NCBI GenBank assembly: GCA_030295235.1
Contig: AP026126.1
Span: 1,550,001 to 1,614,000 of the forward strand
DNA length: 64,000 bases
From: Fistulifera solaris
Taxonomy: Eukaryota > Bacillariophyta > Bacillariophyceae > Naviculales > Stauroneidaceae
Direction: 5' to 3'
Shown here: positions 21,554-33,349 of the stretch, piece after piece
Layout of the letters: every line of letters starts with the position of its first letter
Position numbering within the stretch: the first letter of the stretch is position 1
Notes under the pieces: generated by a model
Seen by the model: only the letters and a program-made list of their open reading frames with translations
What the model was told of the DNA's origin: nothing
Databases searched by the model: none
Made by a program: the position numbers and the translations under genes

Positions 21554-24500
21554 ATGTCATCGGCACGCCAATTATTGACACACTTGTATCGATACCGCAG
21601 CAAGACATTATTGATACGAAGCACACAACGATGGAAGAGTAGTACGGCGGCTGCCACACTTCATGAGCATGAAACGTTTTTGACCGGAACCAGCTCACTC
21701 TATGCAGAGCAAATGTACGAATCGTATTTAAGTAATCCGGAGAATGTCTCACCCTCTTGGCGCAAGTACTTTGAAAACTTGGAATCGGGGGTGCCGTACA
21801 ATGCCTCCGATTTCTCTTCACCGACGGCCGCTACGCGCAGTAAAGCAGCCGTCACGCAACCAGCACCGGATTTAGGAGCCCCTTCCGATTCGTTGGGTGT
21901 GGCGCACTTGATTAGAGCCTATCAAGCGAACGGTCACATGGCCGCCCGCTTGGATCCTCTGGGCGTCCACGCCCCGGAAGCCTTTCCCTGTCGACCTTCT
22001 AATTTAATGGATCTGAGTCCCTACGGAGGATACCCTCCCGAGCTCACACCCGAGTATCACGGATTTACGGAAGCGGATTTGGATCGGAAAATGAATTTCC
22101 GCGGAACGAGTTCGGGAGGTAACAAAGGATACTTGGAAGATTTGGCGAATAGTCCCAACAAAGTGACGTTGCGAATGATTCTGAACGAGCTTCGAAAGAC
22201 CTATTGTGGTTCTCTTGGCGTGGAATATATTCATATCGGTAATCAGGACAAGATGAACTGGATTCGTGAGCGGATTGAGAACCCTCGTTGGAATAAGTAC
22301 GATAAGGAGAAGAAGCAACACATCTACGAACGACTGTGTTTTGCTGACTTTTTCGAAAATTTTCTGGCTCAAAAATTCAACACGACAAAGCGCTTTGGTC
22401 TCGATGGTGGAGAAGCTATTGTGCCGGGTTTGAAGGACGCAATTGATCGTGCCAGTGAATTGGGCGCGCATTCATTCGTCATCGGTATGCCTCATCGTGG
22501 TCGATTAAATGTGCTCGCCAACGTCATGCGCAAGCCCATGCCCTTGATCTTTTCCGAGTTCCAAGGGACGCATTACGATGTGAAAGATCATTTTGATGAT
22601 AGCGACAAAGAACGCACATGGGGAATTTCAGGAGATGTCAAGTATCACTTGGGTTCGTCCATGGATCGCACCTATCCCGACGGTCGTAAGATTCATTTGA
22701 GCTTGGTTGCAAATCCATCACATTTGGAATGTGTGAATCCGGTTGTAAGTATTGATGAAGACTGCCAGTCTGGCGTTAAGAATTGTTTCAAGATGATCAT
22801 CTTATACTATTTCATCAATAGGTGGCAGGAAAAACGCGTGCGAAGCAATACTATTGCGGTAACACGGCTGATGATAAGAGAAATTGCGTTCCTATTCTTC
22901 TGCACGGTGATGCGGCGTTTGCGGGACAAGGAGTTGTGTATGAGACAATGCAGCTTGCGAATGTTCCTGACTTTAACGTTGGAGGCACGATTCACGTCGT
23001 TGTTAACAATCAGATTGGTTTTACCACCAATCCTGTTCATTCGAGAAGTACGCCTTACTGCTCAGATATTGGCAAAGCTTTCGGCTGTCCTATCTTTCAT
23101 TGCAATGGAGATGATCCACTAGCAGTGTCGGCTGCTCTTGAAACGGCAGTTGAGTATCGCCATGAATGGGGAGGCGATGTCATCATCGACATGATCTGTT
23201 ACCGACGAAATGGACACAACGAATTGGATCAACCTGCATTCACTCAGCCAAAACTCTATCAAGCGATTTCAAAGCACCCCTCAACATTGAAAATTTTCGA
23301 AAAGAAACTGCTCGATGAAGGTACACTTACTCAGGAAGAATGTGATGAGATCAAGAAGTACGTTCAAGACAACTACGAGAAAGATTTCGAAGCCAGCAAG
23401 ACATACCGCAAGAGCGAAACTGACTGGTTAAGTAGCCGCTGGTCTGGATTCAAGGGACCTTCGCAGCTAAGTCGTATTCGTCAAACTGGAGTTGAAATTG
23501 AAACGCTACGAAAGATTGGTATTGGTGCTGGAACCGTTCCGGAAGGATTTAAGCTCCATAGACAAATGGAAAAGATCTTTAAAGCCCGACGAGAAATGGC
23601 AGAGAAAGGCGAAGGAATCGACTGGGGCACTGCGGAAGCTATGGCTTTTGGATCTCTGCTTATCGAAGGCAACCATGTCCGGATTACCGGGCAAGATGTG
23701 CAGCGTGGTACATTTAGTCACCGTCACGCAGTCGTGATAGATCAAAAGACCGAGCAAGAGTATGCCCCTTTGAATCACTTGGCACAGGAGACGGACCCAG
23801 GTGCACCGATGGAGGTTTTATCTAGAAAGGACACGCAGGCTGGGTTCACATGCCGAAACTCTATTCTCAGTGAATTTGCTGTCCTTGGTTTCGAGCATGG
23901 ATACAGTCTTGAAAACCCAAATGCTTTGATTCTATGGGAAGCCCAGTTTGGTGACTTTGTAAATGGTGCCCAAGTCATGATTGATCAGTTCATCAGTGCG
24001 GGTGAAGATAAGTGGTTGCGTCAAAGCGGCCTCGTGATGCTACTTCCTCATGGGTACGACGGACAAGGGGCAGAACATTCGTCCTGTCGCCTAGAGCGCT
24101 TTCTGCAGCAAGTCGATGAAGACATCCATTATGTTCCTCGCCTAGCTCATGATGAACGCATGCAAATCCAGCGATGCAACTGGCAAGTTGTAAACTGCAC
24201 GACGCCAGCCAACTATTTTCACGTCCTTCGTCGTCAAATCCATCGTGATTTCCGCAAGCCACTCATTGTAGCAGCGCCCAAGAACCTGCTGCGCCACAAG
24301 CGTTGCGTGAGTACGTTAGAGGATATGGGACCTGGAACCATGTTCCGATATGTATACGACGAAGTTGATGAGTCCATCAACGCGAATGCTGAAAATGTTA
24401 CCAAAGTTGTATTCTGTACCGGTCAGATCTACTATGAGCTATTGGCAGAGAGAGAAAACCGTGGGGTGAATGACGTGGCTCTTGTCCGTATAGAGCAATT

Positions 24501-24786
24501 GGCCCCATTCCCATTTGACCATGTTGCAGAGAACGTCAAACGTTATCCCAATGCGGAGGTTGTATGGGCGCAACATGAGCCTAAAAACATGGGTGCTTAC
24601 AACTATTGCAATCCACGCATCATGACTGCGACGCGAGTGTTGAATGAGAATGAAAAGCGAGCTCGATATGTAGGTCGAAAAGTCAGCGCTGCACCGGCAA
24701 CCGGTATGACTAAGATCCACCAGATGGAGCACCAAGCCATTCTTAACGGCGTATTCGGAGAGAAAAATGCCACCGATAAGATGTAG
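21554..24786 (+). CDS. OGDH: 2-oxoglutarate dehydrogenase E1 component, mitochondrial
   Basis: Two exons (21554-22744, 22822-24786) with a 77-nt GT-AG intron; 1,051 residues, the family's usual length. It is the thiamine-diphosphate-dependent decarboxylase of the TCA-cycle 2-oxoglutarate dehydrogenase complex. An Arg/Ser-rich presequence (MSSARQLLTHLYRYRSKTLL) is followed by the E1 N-terminal block SYLSNPENVSPSWRKYFENL. Next come GMPHRGRLNVLANV, the TPP region HGDAAFAGQGVVYETMQLAN with NNQIGFTT, the transketolase-like pyrimidine domain (FSHRHAVVIDQ, LPHGYDGQGAEHSS) and the C-terminal E1 domain. Splicing gives NPVV-AGKTRAKQ, as expected. No frame break. Confidence 0.96.
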
Positions 24787-25270
24787 AAAACGTTGTGAAT
24801 TTCAAACTGTACTTAGGTTGAGATGGATCATAGAATGATAAGGATTAAGAACGGTTGTAAGAAACAACGCATCGATGGTCTCTCTAAGTATCTTTATCAA
24901 CTACCGGTCTGTGAATAGTATTAGTGAACGAATTCCATAGTCTAGATAATGACGGTCCCTTGATTAGGATAATAGTTTAATTTCCGGGACTGATTCTCGG
25001 TTGAATCGGAGAGAGAGAGTCGTCTACAATTTACGCAATATTGTGTACGACACTGCGCTCGTATACCAAGTAGCATTCATCTTTCAAAATTTTCAAAATT
25101 TTCTTGCAGCCTTACAATTAACTCTTATTGATACCATTACCGAGACAAATGCGTCCGAATCTATTATTCTTTTGCTCTGTATATCCTTCCTCGAAGCGGC
25201 CGTGCGGCTGCCGAAGTTTGACCTTGGCGGCAGCGACAAACAAAGGATCAAACTTGACCTCGCTGGTCGA
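24787..25270. other. Intergenic with open frame extending from next gene
   Basis: About 480 bp between OGDH and the first ATG of the next gene. The reading frame of that gene is open back to 25001 but without ATG, so an upstream exon or intron is possible; an acceptor-like TTTTCTTGCAG ends at 25109. A short similarity to 10155-10195 lies at about 24978-25028. Confidence 0.4.
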
Positions 25271-25984
25271 ATGATGACAATCATTGTCGGTCCACCCAAG
25301 CCGTCTGAATCGTCAAGAGGTCCTCTCGTTGAAATAGAAGACCTTCCTGTCTCGGCTGCTATTGCTGCGGATTTTGATTTGAGTCAGCAAATAAGACCAG
25401 TGAAATGGTTGGGAATCGTTTGCTGGGCACCGAAACGAGAGCCCCGGATGATTGCCATGGTAGAACGCGACAAAGACGGCAGCAGAGCTGTGCAAGTGCA
25501 AGCTCCTTTGAGAAAAAAGTTTTCTTGCCATGCTCGTTATGCCGATAATCAACCTGCGGAAATCACTCTGAAAGTGGCTCCTCATTCACGACTTCGAACG
25601 GAGTGGTGCTTTGTCGATACACCTTCTTTTCCAAAGGCTTCCAGCGAAACAAACCCAAATTGGTGGATCCCCGATGTATCAGTTTCAGCGACAGGGCGCC
25701 TGAATTCCAATTGGCAGACTTGTGCTTACGACCGTGACAGTCGAAATGTTCAACTAAGACTCACGGTACGAAGAAACTTGGGATGGACGTTTTTGGGAAG
25801 GAACTTCCACGAGTCACCCGAGACATGGTGCTCTTTCCAAATAGATGGATCTTATCATCCGATGTACGCTACAAGTGCTATATTGTCAGGACAAGTAGAA
25901 GATGTATCATCGTGGGGATTGTGTTTGCGACACTTTGTCGCATCCAGTCGGATGTGGCCTGCCTCTCTACGATGGAAACCCTGA
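25271..25984 (+). CDS. Unknown beta-rich protein
   Basis: 237 residues from the first ATG (the frame is open from 25001). Not recognised. The sequence alternates hydrophobic and polar residues over many short stretches (for example MIAMVERD, AVQVQAPL, EITLKVAP, VQLRLTVRRN), suggesting a beta-sandwich or beta-barrel, with several Trp-containing turns such as NPNWWIPDVSVSA and ETWCSFQIDGSY. No signal peptide is seen from this start. It converges with the HAD-like gene, leaving about 40 bp between stops. Confidence 0.55.
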   Translation: MMTIIVGPPKPSESSRGPLVEIEDLPVSAAIAADFDLSQQIRPVKWLGIVCWAPKREPRMIAMVERDKDGSRAVQVQAPLRKKFSCHARYADNQPAEITLKVAPHSRLRTEWCFVDTPSFPKASSETNPNWWIPDVSVSATGRLNSNWQTCAYDRDSRNVQLRLTVRRNLGWTFLGRNFHESPETWCSFQIDGSYHPMYATSAILSGQVEDVSSWGLCLRHFVASSRMWPASLRWKP

Positions 25985-26023
25985 AAATTGTCATAATTAA
26001 TTGTCTTTGGTGCTACTTTTATA

Positions 26024-27007
26024 TCACCTGCTGTCGTATCTTTGCTTTGATTCGGCGAGCTGTTCGAGAAACCAGTTTGAATTCTGTAGAGGCGCCAAGG
26101 TCCGAACAGGCATCAGATGGACGCCTTCTTCGGGACACGGCACAAATTTGTCATGTTTCCGAACTCCCGCGATGCTATAGTTGGGTAGCATTGGAAAAAT
26201 ATTATCATCGAAAAGAACATGATACTCTTCATGGCTGTCCCAGACGGGTTTACCTCCTTCGGGACGAAAGCCGTGCTTCTCCCAGTGGTGATAATCATCC
26301 TGAATACCACAAATCGCAAATTGTCGTAAATGCTGTAAAACTTGCTCGTCGCCTTTTGCCACAACTTCACCCTTATTAGTTTTTAATCCAAAGATATCAT
26401 TTTCCCAGTAGCCCTTCAAAAATTGGTCGGGGCGATTCCAAACAAACGGCTCGTGAACAAAATCCGGATAGCTTGGATGTTTTCCTTGCGCAAAGGCCGT
26501 GACGGCTTCTGCAATGTAAGCTAAATCATGTCCCATTGTTCGAAAAACTAGGCGTACGGGCGTCGCATGAGACGACAGAGCCAACAAGGTGGCAAACAGG
26601 GCCGGTAAAACATGCGCGAAACATCCTTCGCTGGGCGGAACCGCAAGTTGGCTTATCGCCGATCGATACACGGCACCATCGTGATGTAAGAATGTCTTGG
26701 ATTTGTGTTTGAACGCTGTTCGGTAATACGGAGCCGCATTCGGGGGCCATGACGACTCGAGCCACAAAGCGGGGGTGCCTTCAGTACTCTGCAAAGGAAC
26801 TCCATTCCACCAATGTGTCGGTACAAAGCTCGCTATGTCGGCAACACTATCCGGCACGTGAACAAAGGCCGATTTGGCAATGATTTTATGCCAGCAGTCC
26901 TCCACAGAATCGCCTCCAGCGATATCTCCTAGTAAAATTGTCTCGTTAATGTCAAAATGAACCACAATGGGCCGGCTTGTGACAAAAATAGATTTCATCT
27001 TACGCAA
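26024..27007 (-). CDS. HAD-like hydrolase fold protein of unknown substrate
   Basis: 327 residues, intact. An N-terminal IVVHFDINETILLGD has the layout of HAD motif I, but with Asp-Ile-Asn where phosphatases have Asp-x-Asp. The nucleophile Asp is kept and the acid/base Asp is replaced by Asn. RLVFRTMGHDL could be motif II, and HVLFDDNIFP resembles the acidic motif IV. Between them lies a large cap with WPPNAAPYYRTAF and PDFVHEPFVWNRPDQF. The Asn change suggests altered or lost phosphohydrolase chemistry. The fold is inferred from motif spacing. Confidence 0.65.
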   Translation of the reverse strand: MRKMKSIFVTSRPIVVHFDINETILLGDIAGGDSVEDCWHKIIAKSAFVHVPDSVADIASFVPTHWWNGVPLQSTEGTPALWLESSWPPNAAPYYRTAFKHKSKTFLHHDGAVYRSAISQLAVPPSEGCFAHVLPALFATLLALSSHATPVRLVFRTMGHDLAYIAEAVTAFAQGKHPSYPDFVHEPFVWNRPDQFLKGYWENDIFGLKTNKGEVVAKGDEQVLQHLRQFAICGIQDDYHHWEKHGFRPEGGKPVWDSHEEYHVLFDDNIFPMLPNYSIAGVRKHDKFVPCPEEGVHLMPVRTLAPLQNSNWFLEQLAESKQRYDSR

Positions 27008-27581
27008 CTTGAATGACAGCGTTTCTTCGTGTCTACAGGTCCTACTGATTGTGATGCATTGATTAAGTCGATGAGTACTCCGTTATTTACAATGAAGATT
27101 AGCTTGCATAATGAATTTGAGAAAAAAATGCAACGAGAAGTAATACTCCACTCATGATTCAAGACTGACAGCCAGTCTTGCCAAAGCTATTGTTAATAGC
27201 AAAGTCAACGATCTTGGTAATCTTCGGCGCTGTTCATCGAGCAATACATTGCATGGCTAGCTAAAATAGATTTTAGCAGCAACTACGACATCTATTTGCG
27301 AGAATGGTTGATGATAGCCTGTGCAATAAACGCAGAACAGTTAGTGTATATTTTTTCTGACGACTCGTGACTGCAATGCAGTCGTGGTAATTTTGAGAAG
27401 TACGTAGTACTCCGTAGTAATTTGAAGGCAGCTGCATTCAAAGTTCCCTCCAATTGTTCGGGAGTTTCTTATTTTGTCGTTTAAAAGATTGCATTTGTCA
27501 TCATTACTACGTATTAACAATTATCCTCCATTTCTTCGCATTATAATCATTGATTATTGTCACAATATCGCAATCGGCTTC
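27008..27581. other. Divergent intergenic region with palindrome
   Basis: About 570 bp between the HAD-like gene and the urea transporter. Contains the near-palindrome GACTGCAATGCAGTC (27369-27383), related to one at about 43949-43963, and AGTACTCCGTAGTAAT just after it. No gene seen. Confidence 0.45.
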
Positions 27582-28650
27582 ATGTTGCGACAAGCGCTCC
27601 GAATTCGCGGTTCGTGGCGATCATCATTCGTTCCTCGTCACGTTCGATCGTTTGGATCTACGTCTCCTGCGCCCAAGGATCATGACGATGACAAAGGGAA
27701 TAATCGCTGGACGAATCAACAAGAATTTTTAACAAAAGATCTCATGAACAAGTCATTGTTGGGAGTCGGTCAAGTCATTTTCCTCAACAATCCTCAATCC
27801 GGTATGATTCTTCTCGGCGCACTGGCTTACGGAAACCCCTTTCTGGCCTCCATGGCAACATTCGGAAGTATTGTCAGCACCTCCACGGCTCATTTCGCGG
27901 GTCTCGATCGCGATAAACTACAAGCGGGTCTGTATGGATACAATGGTTGCTTGGTGGGCTGTGCCAGTGCCGTTTTTGTCGATCAGGCGTTCCTCGCTAC
28001 CACGGTCGGAGCACTCCTGTGTCCGTTTGTCGGCGTGGCCTTGGACAAGGGCGTACGTACGACGCCGCAGTGGACACTGGCATTCAATTGTGTGACGCTT
28101 TCCATGTTATTACGAACCAAGCCACTGCAAGTCGCTGGTAGTGACGGAGATACGAGTGTCGTCGAGACGGTGTCTGTTTCCGTCATGAATTTGTTGTCGG
28201 GTCCACTCAAGGGTATTTCGCAGATTTTTGTCGTGGAATCTTCATTATCTGGCTTGGCAATCCTCGGAGGAATTGCTTTGTATTCGCCACTACTCGCCGC
28301 GCACGCAATCATGGGGTCGACGGTGGGGACTCTGACCGGTGCAGTTTTGTCGGCTCCGAGTCCGGAATTGGCCATGGGTTTGTGGGGATTCAACTCCGCT
28401 CTCACCAGTATGGCCATTGGGGTCTTTTTTTGTTCCGAGTCGAGAATCGACCGTCTTGTCAGTGGGTGGTGCTGTCGCTACGGCTGTATTATTCGGAGCA
28501 ATGAAGACGGTCATGGGGGATGCTCTGGGAGCTCCAGCCTTGACATTGCCGTTTTGTGCAACCGCAACGGGTTGTTATTGGCTTTCAGGGAATGTTCCTG
28601 GCTTGATGTTGGCAAAGGATCCTCATTCTCCAGAGAAGAATAAGCTGTAA
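27582..28650 (+). CDS. Urea transporter (UT/SLC14 family), possibly mitochondrial
   Basis: About 355 residues. It shows the UT family's two-fold repeated structure: GVGQVIFLNNPQSGMILLGAL and its counterpart GISQIFVVESSLSGLAILGGI. The internal helices GLYGYNGCLVGCASAVF and MGLWGFNSALTSMAIG follow, and the second repeat has the signature APALTLPFCATA (LPxxT/LPF-type). These are channel-like passive urea transporters. The N-terminus (MLRQALRIRGSWRSSFVPRH) is Arg/Ser-rich without acids, like a mitochondrial presequence. The frame breaks at a T7 run (28425-28431); six T would give GVFFVPSRESTVLSVGG. Start chosen at the ATG giving the basic leader. Confidence 0.82.
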
Positions 28651-28814
28651 AAGTAAATTGACAAGTCATTTCAATCAAATGTGATTCTACACTTAGAATA
28701 ATATCTACGTAAGAGTAGATCGAGGGATACGCGAATACAACATCGCATTCAAAGGACCGCAAGCATGCTTTGAAAGAATCCCCGATGTGGCGAGGATCAA
28801 TCACTCAAACAATT

Positions 28815-29452
28815 TCAGCGGTCCCCACGGAGTTTCTGCAAAGCGCACTGACGAAGGCGAAAGCGCATCTTGGTAGCGTTTTTGAAATGGCTAATCTTTA
28901 CGGCAGGACTCGAAAACAAATCCAATTCACACGGATGAATAGGAGAATAGTTGTAGATGTCGATCTCCTTCGCCAGACGGTATCGCATGCGGCGTGAAAG
29001 GCTGGGACTCAATAGCTGTTCGAGAAGAGCGCAACGATCCGCATCCATTTTTCGCAATTTGACGGACTTTGGTTTGTCTTTTTTGGCTTTCTGACGATTG
29101 CCTTCCGCCAGCTTCCCGTCGCGCTTTGCAAAGAATCTTGATGCATGTGATTTGAAGTCTTGCTGGACGATGGGAGAAACAATCGTGGGGAGGTCCGCCA
29201 TGCTGGAAGGATACAGAAAAACAATGATGGGTCTCGGGTAGCGGTACTTCAACAATACGAATTCAAAGGCTCTCGACAGAAGGCTTTGATTAGTCGAAGC
29301 TGCTTTGCTGTGCAATTACGAATGACTGCGCTTGAAAATGAATTCATGGCCCTCGATGTGTTGGGATCCTTCATTTCCAACTTGAAAACGTTTTGTTTTC
29401 TCCCTTCTCGATCGGCATCCATCTTGTTGGAAATCCTAAGAAATTGATCCAA
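28815..29452 (-). CDS. Small basic unknown protein, two exons
   Basis: Two exons (29452-29259, 29202-28815) joined by a 56-nt GT-AG intron give a frame of 193 residues without a break. Not recognised. It is Lys/Arg-rich (KRDGKLAEGNRQKAKKDKPK and a C-terminal KMRFRLRQCALQKLRGDR) with a helical SLSRRMRYRLAKEID region. The composition would fit a ribosome- or RNA-associated protein, but no family motif is visible. The intron is short, so exon structure is tentative; ATG 29201 inside exon 2 is an alternative start. Confidence 0.45.
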
Positions 29453-29970
29453 TCCTCTCTATAGATCGTAGAGTAAACATTTTGGCGAGGACGTGACGGG
29501 CGTGTCTGAATGTCGCAATACCTAGTATCCATAATTGCTGTTATATATACACGAAGAAAGCATTTCGTGTCGTACCAGGTATCTTACAGGAAAATTCCTA
29601 ACAAAAATGGTTCGCGGTCGCGCGCGCTCCGGCCACCAGAACCGTTCGAAAATACACTCTTCGACTGTGTAGTACCAAACTCAAAACATGCCGCACGCGG
29701 CCCTTCGTGACAAACCGACTGCGCAGCGCACCCCGCCCCCGTCAGCGACGGGAAAATAAAACGAAAGGAAAGAAGCAACTTATTGACTTGTTGGAGCTGG
29801 AATACAGCAACCGTTCATTCATACGAAATTATAGTAGTAGTCATCAATCAGACGAAGGATTATTGCGACATCTTCAAAAAATACGCGGTCAATAGGGACA
29901 CAAGGCGACAAACGAATCATCATCGGCATTTCCTGGTGAATACTTTTGTCAACCATCTTCATTTGCCAAA
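29453..29970. other. Divergent intergenic region
   Basis: About 520 bp between the small basic gene and the WW gene; probably both promoters. Holds one TACCAGGTA copy (29573-29581). Plus-strand open frames here lack family features. Confidence 0.45.
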
Positions 29971-32643
29971 ATGGGCAACCAACCTTCTTCTCAGCAATCA
30001 GAGTCATACGTTGGTGAATCTTCAAAAAGTAGCGAAGGAACGCCTATCCCTCCGACTGCAAGAGATGATAAGGAACGCTTTCGCTCTTTTCCTGGGTCAG
30101 CGCTCTTGGAGAAAACATTTTGCGGAAGTATCGACACGACAGATCCATCCGAATACCAGAACCAGTCCATTGCAACTCGCCTCCTGCACAAAGCCGATGT
30201 CATGTGTATACGATCACCGAGAAATTACGACGTCGGCTCGCCGGTGAATCAATGGGTAGACGAAGATAATGATATAGTACTCGAACACAGTGGCAAGAAA
30301 CCATCGATTTCATCGGCACTTTTGGCCAGGGCGTTGGTAAACGAAGTAACCGACAATCCAAAAACAATGAATCCTGCACAAATGGCTGCTCGTGAGAGAA
30401 AACTTTTAAAAGCACAGCAAGCAGCTCGAAATGGGCCGGCGATGCACAAGCCGATCGGAAAGATCGGTGCGGGGGTCGGTCCGCCCAGTGTTCTCAACAG
30501 TGTCGCGTACGCATTGACGGGTCAGAATAGCATGCTATGTATTGGAAATAGTCAGGTGGTGGATGATGTTGTCGTGAGTAGTGCCTTGCAAGATGCGTTC
30601 GGTGAACACGGGGGAAGATCAGGGGCAGGTGAAGGCAGCCATTTGGCGCTGGAAGAAGCCTTGCACGATAAAAGTCTGTTCGTTGTTACGATTGCGTTAT
30701 GCCTGAGCCGTCGTTCCGAGGATGTAGGACATCCAGATTCTATTACTCGACAAAGTGCTTTTGATTTCAATGAGGTGCAAGATCGAGAATACAAGTATGT
30801 CAGCTCAACGGATGCTATGGGCTGGCGTGCTGGCGGGGGTGAAAGGGGAGGACCGACAAAAATACCAGGGACATCCAATCTGTCACCAGCACAACCAGAA
30901 CCAGGCGTGGTGAAGAAGCCTCATCGTGATGATCTTCATTTGCCCATAATACATTTGGACTGTGGATCTGCTGAAGGTGTTGACCAAGTAATTCATTCGT
31001 TGGCGAGCGGAGATATATTTATACCACACATGGCGGTCCTACCAGATTCGTTGGCAGTGCACGGGAGCCCTCTGCCGGATTTAATGTTGAGATGGCAATG
31101 CGACCGAAACGAGGATGTTCCAGTTGATGAGTGGCACAATTGGTGCCTGGAGTTCATTCACAACCAAATATACGAATATTTTCATCAAACAACCGTTCGG
31201 CCGATATGGATGCCTCGACCTTTTAATGTTACACTGGCAAAGGCGGTGCGATGGAGAACTGTGAAACATATGAATCGTTATTTTAGTCTGACTGAACAAG
31301 TGCTGGAACGTTGGAGAGAAAACGGTCCTCAATATTTGGACCCACATTCTTCTAATTCAGGCGGAGGCCCTTCGGCAGATGAAATCGCTCGCCCGCATGG
31401 TATTTACCTATGGCGAAGAGTCAACGGTGTAACACAACCAACAAACTACTTCGCGCCGAATTTTGACCCTCCATACACTACGAAAATGACGAGGTGCTTA
31501 CTTGAAACGGTATTATCGAAGAGCTGGGATTCCCAGCGACGAGAGTGGTCAAACCGTCCTCTTCCAGTCATTCTTTCTCCCACTGGTTTATTACAGGCTG
31601 CATGTGGGTGCACAGAAGTCGGTGGATTCGTCGCACAAGAAGTGACCAACAAGTCTTCACCCACCGTTCCGGCTTCATTTTCCTCAAAGTCAATGCCTCA
31701 AGTCAAGCCTCTTTCTTCTCCATTGACGGAACACTCAAGTGAGACACATAGATCGGATGGCATCGCCGACGAGAAGAAAAACGACGACATTCCACTATCA
31801 GAGGAAGTTGTATCTATTTCAAGAAAATCCCAGCCCAGGCAATCCCTTTCCAGTACATTAGACGAACCTGATGTCTCGGGCAATTTTTCTGTAGCACCAT
31901 CGGGCACGACTGTAATGCACCGAAACCTTTCTCACCAACAAGTTGAAATCACGGACAAGCGTTTGTTCTCTGACGATGATTGGGACGCAGCTCACACACA
32001 AGTGGCAGATCCGCCAGGAGAGAAGGTATGTATTGTTAAAGATTTGCACTGAAGTTTCTTTTGTTGCGTAGCTTAACATTGCGTGTTTTACTCATTGCAG
32101 GTTACGGCGAGTCCACAGGGTCATACAAGCTTCCAAAGTGAATTTCCCTCAGGCCAAATGAAAGCAAAAGATTTTCGGTTGAGCGGAGCGAAAGAGGCCA
32201 ACGGGTCTCTCCGTAAGTCTTCACACTACAAGATGCAGCTGAGCCCTCCTGGACAAAGTTACAATCAAGCTGTTTCACCGAAAGTGGATTCTAGTGATTC
32301 TTATAGTTCCTTGGCTTATTCTGTCGGCAACTCATCGGGCCACACAGGCATCGTATCTGGGTATACATCAAATATCGGTCAGTATTACGCAGATACACCT
32401 CCATCACGGAGGTCATCGGCGCTGGCTAAGTCTATATCATCAGAAGAGGAATACTCTATTCAGGAGTCCAGCAGTAGCTTGTCCGTTGTTCCTACCGATG
32501 AAGAGCTATATGCTATAGGGTGGGCAAAAGCTTTGGATCCAAAGAGTGGAAATTTCTACTATTTCACACTGGACCGGAAGAAAATCATGTGGGACAACCC
32601 GCTACCCAGGATGTCTGTCAGGGGAAGTATCAGAGGTGTATAG
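29971..32643 (+). CDS. WW-domain protein with N-myristoylation site
   Basis: Two exons (29971-32025, 32101-32643) with a 75-nt GT-AG intron; 865 residues, intact. It starts MGNQPSSQQ, an N-myristoylation consensus (Gly2, Ser6). The middle carries a globular region (about 330-540) with LPIIHLDCGSAEGVDQVI, FIPHMAVLPDSL and WHNWCLEFIHNQIYEYFH, which I do not recognise. The C-terminal part is Ser-rich and disordered and ends in a WW domain (about 826-855): GWAKALDPKSGNFYYF followed by the second Trp in IMWDNPLP. WW domains bind proline-rich peptides. The protein is likely a membrane-tethered adaptor, which is an inference from the two end motifs. Confidence 0.8.
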
Positions 32644-32821
32644 TGTCGCCTACTCGTGGCAGTTATGTAAAGGTATAAATTTATTGTAAAGACTGTCAAG
32701 TTTTGTGTCTAGTTTCCCTTATCGTTCGCGTGAAAGCGCTTAAACGTTTTCAATCGTTTTATGCGGCTGTTGCACCCAAACTTAACTTCTAGCTGACACC
32801 TACACTTCTCGCAGTAATTCA

Positions 32822-33349
32822 TCAAGACGGTTTGCTCTCGAAGTTGATTGCAATGGTATTGTTCTTTACATCTCTCTGAACAACGACAATAATGTTTTCA
32901 TAGTTTGGCGGAAGCCGACTAATTCCTGACAATGACTGATATATGTCTTCTGGTAATCTATCATGTCCGAATTGTCGGGATAAATCAGAGTTTATCTTTA
33001 CGTCGTCCTCGCATGGGCCAGACGTCTCTGTATTATTTTGGTAGGGGCTAATGGTGTTTTCATGTTGTTGCTCTGGAACGGCCTTTCCAAGGAACGAGCG
33101 GCTCTTTGGGGCGTATCTATTCAGAATAAGTTTCTCCTCCACATCCCTTCTATTGTTGTTTGATTGCCCTATTACTGAACGCTCCTCGTCACTAGGTAAG
33201 TAAAGGCTTCTCTGTTTGGGACGAGTTGTAGCTTTTGAATTCACATCGTTCTCCGCGCTTTCTCCTCCGCTGCCGCAAGTGAACAAGTTCGCGACCTGTT
33301 GTAATTCGGGCAGCTCGAAAGTGTGCCATATTCCTGTCATAATCTTCAC
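32822..33349 (-). CDS. Hypothetical protein
   Basis: 175-residue open frame on the minus strand, convergent with the WW gene (about 180 bp between stops). Not recognised. Polar, with Asn, Asp and Arg clusters, and a C-terminal hydrophobic stretch NYENIIVVVQRDVKNNTIAI. A second Met in the same frame (MTGIWH) is an alternative start. Support is the length of the open frame and its non-repetitive composition only. Confidence 0.4.
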   Translation of the reverse strand: MKIMTGIWHTFELPELQQVANLFTCGSGGESAENDVNSKATTRPKQRSLYLPSDEERSVIGQSNNNRRDVEEKLILNRYAPKSRSFLGKAVPEQQHENTISPYQNNTETSGPCEDDVKINSDLSRQFGHDRLPEDIYQSLSGISRLPPNYENIIVVVQRDVKNNTIAINFESKPS

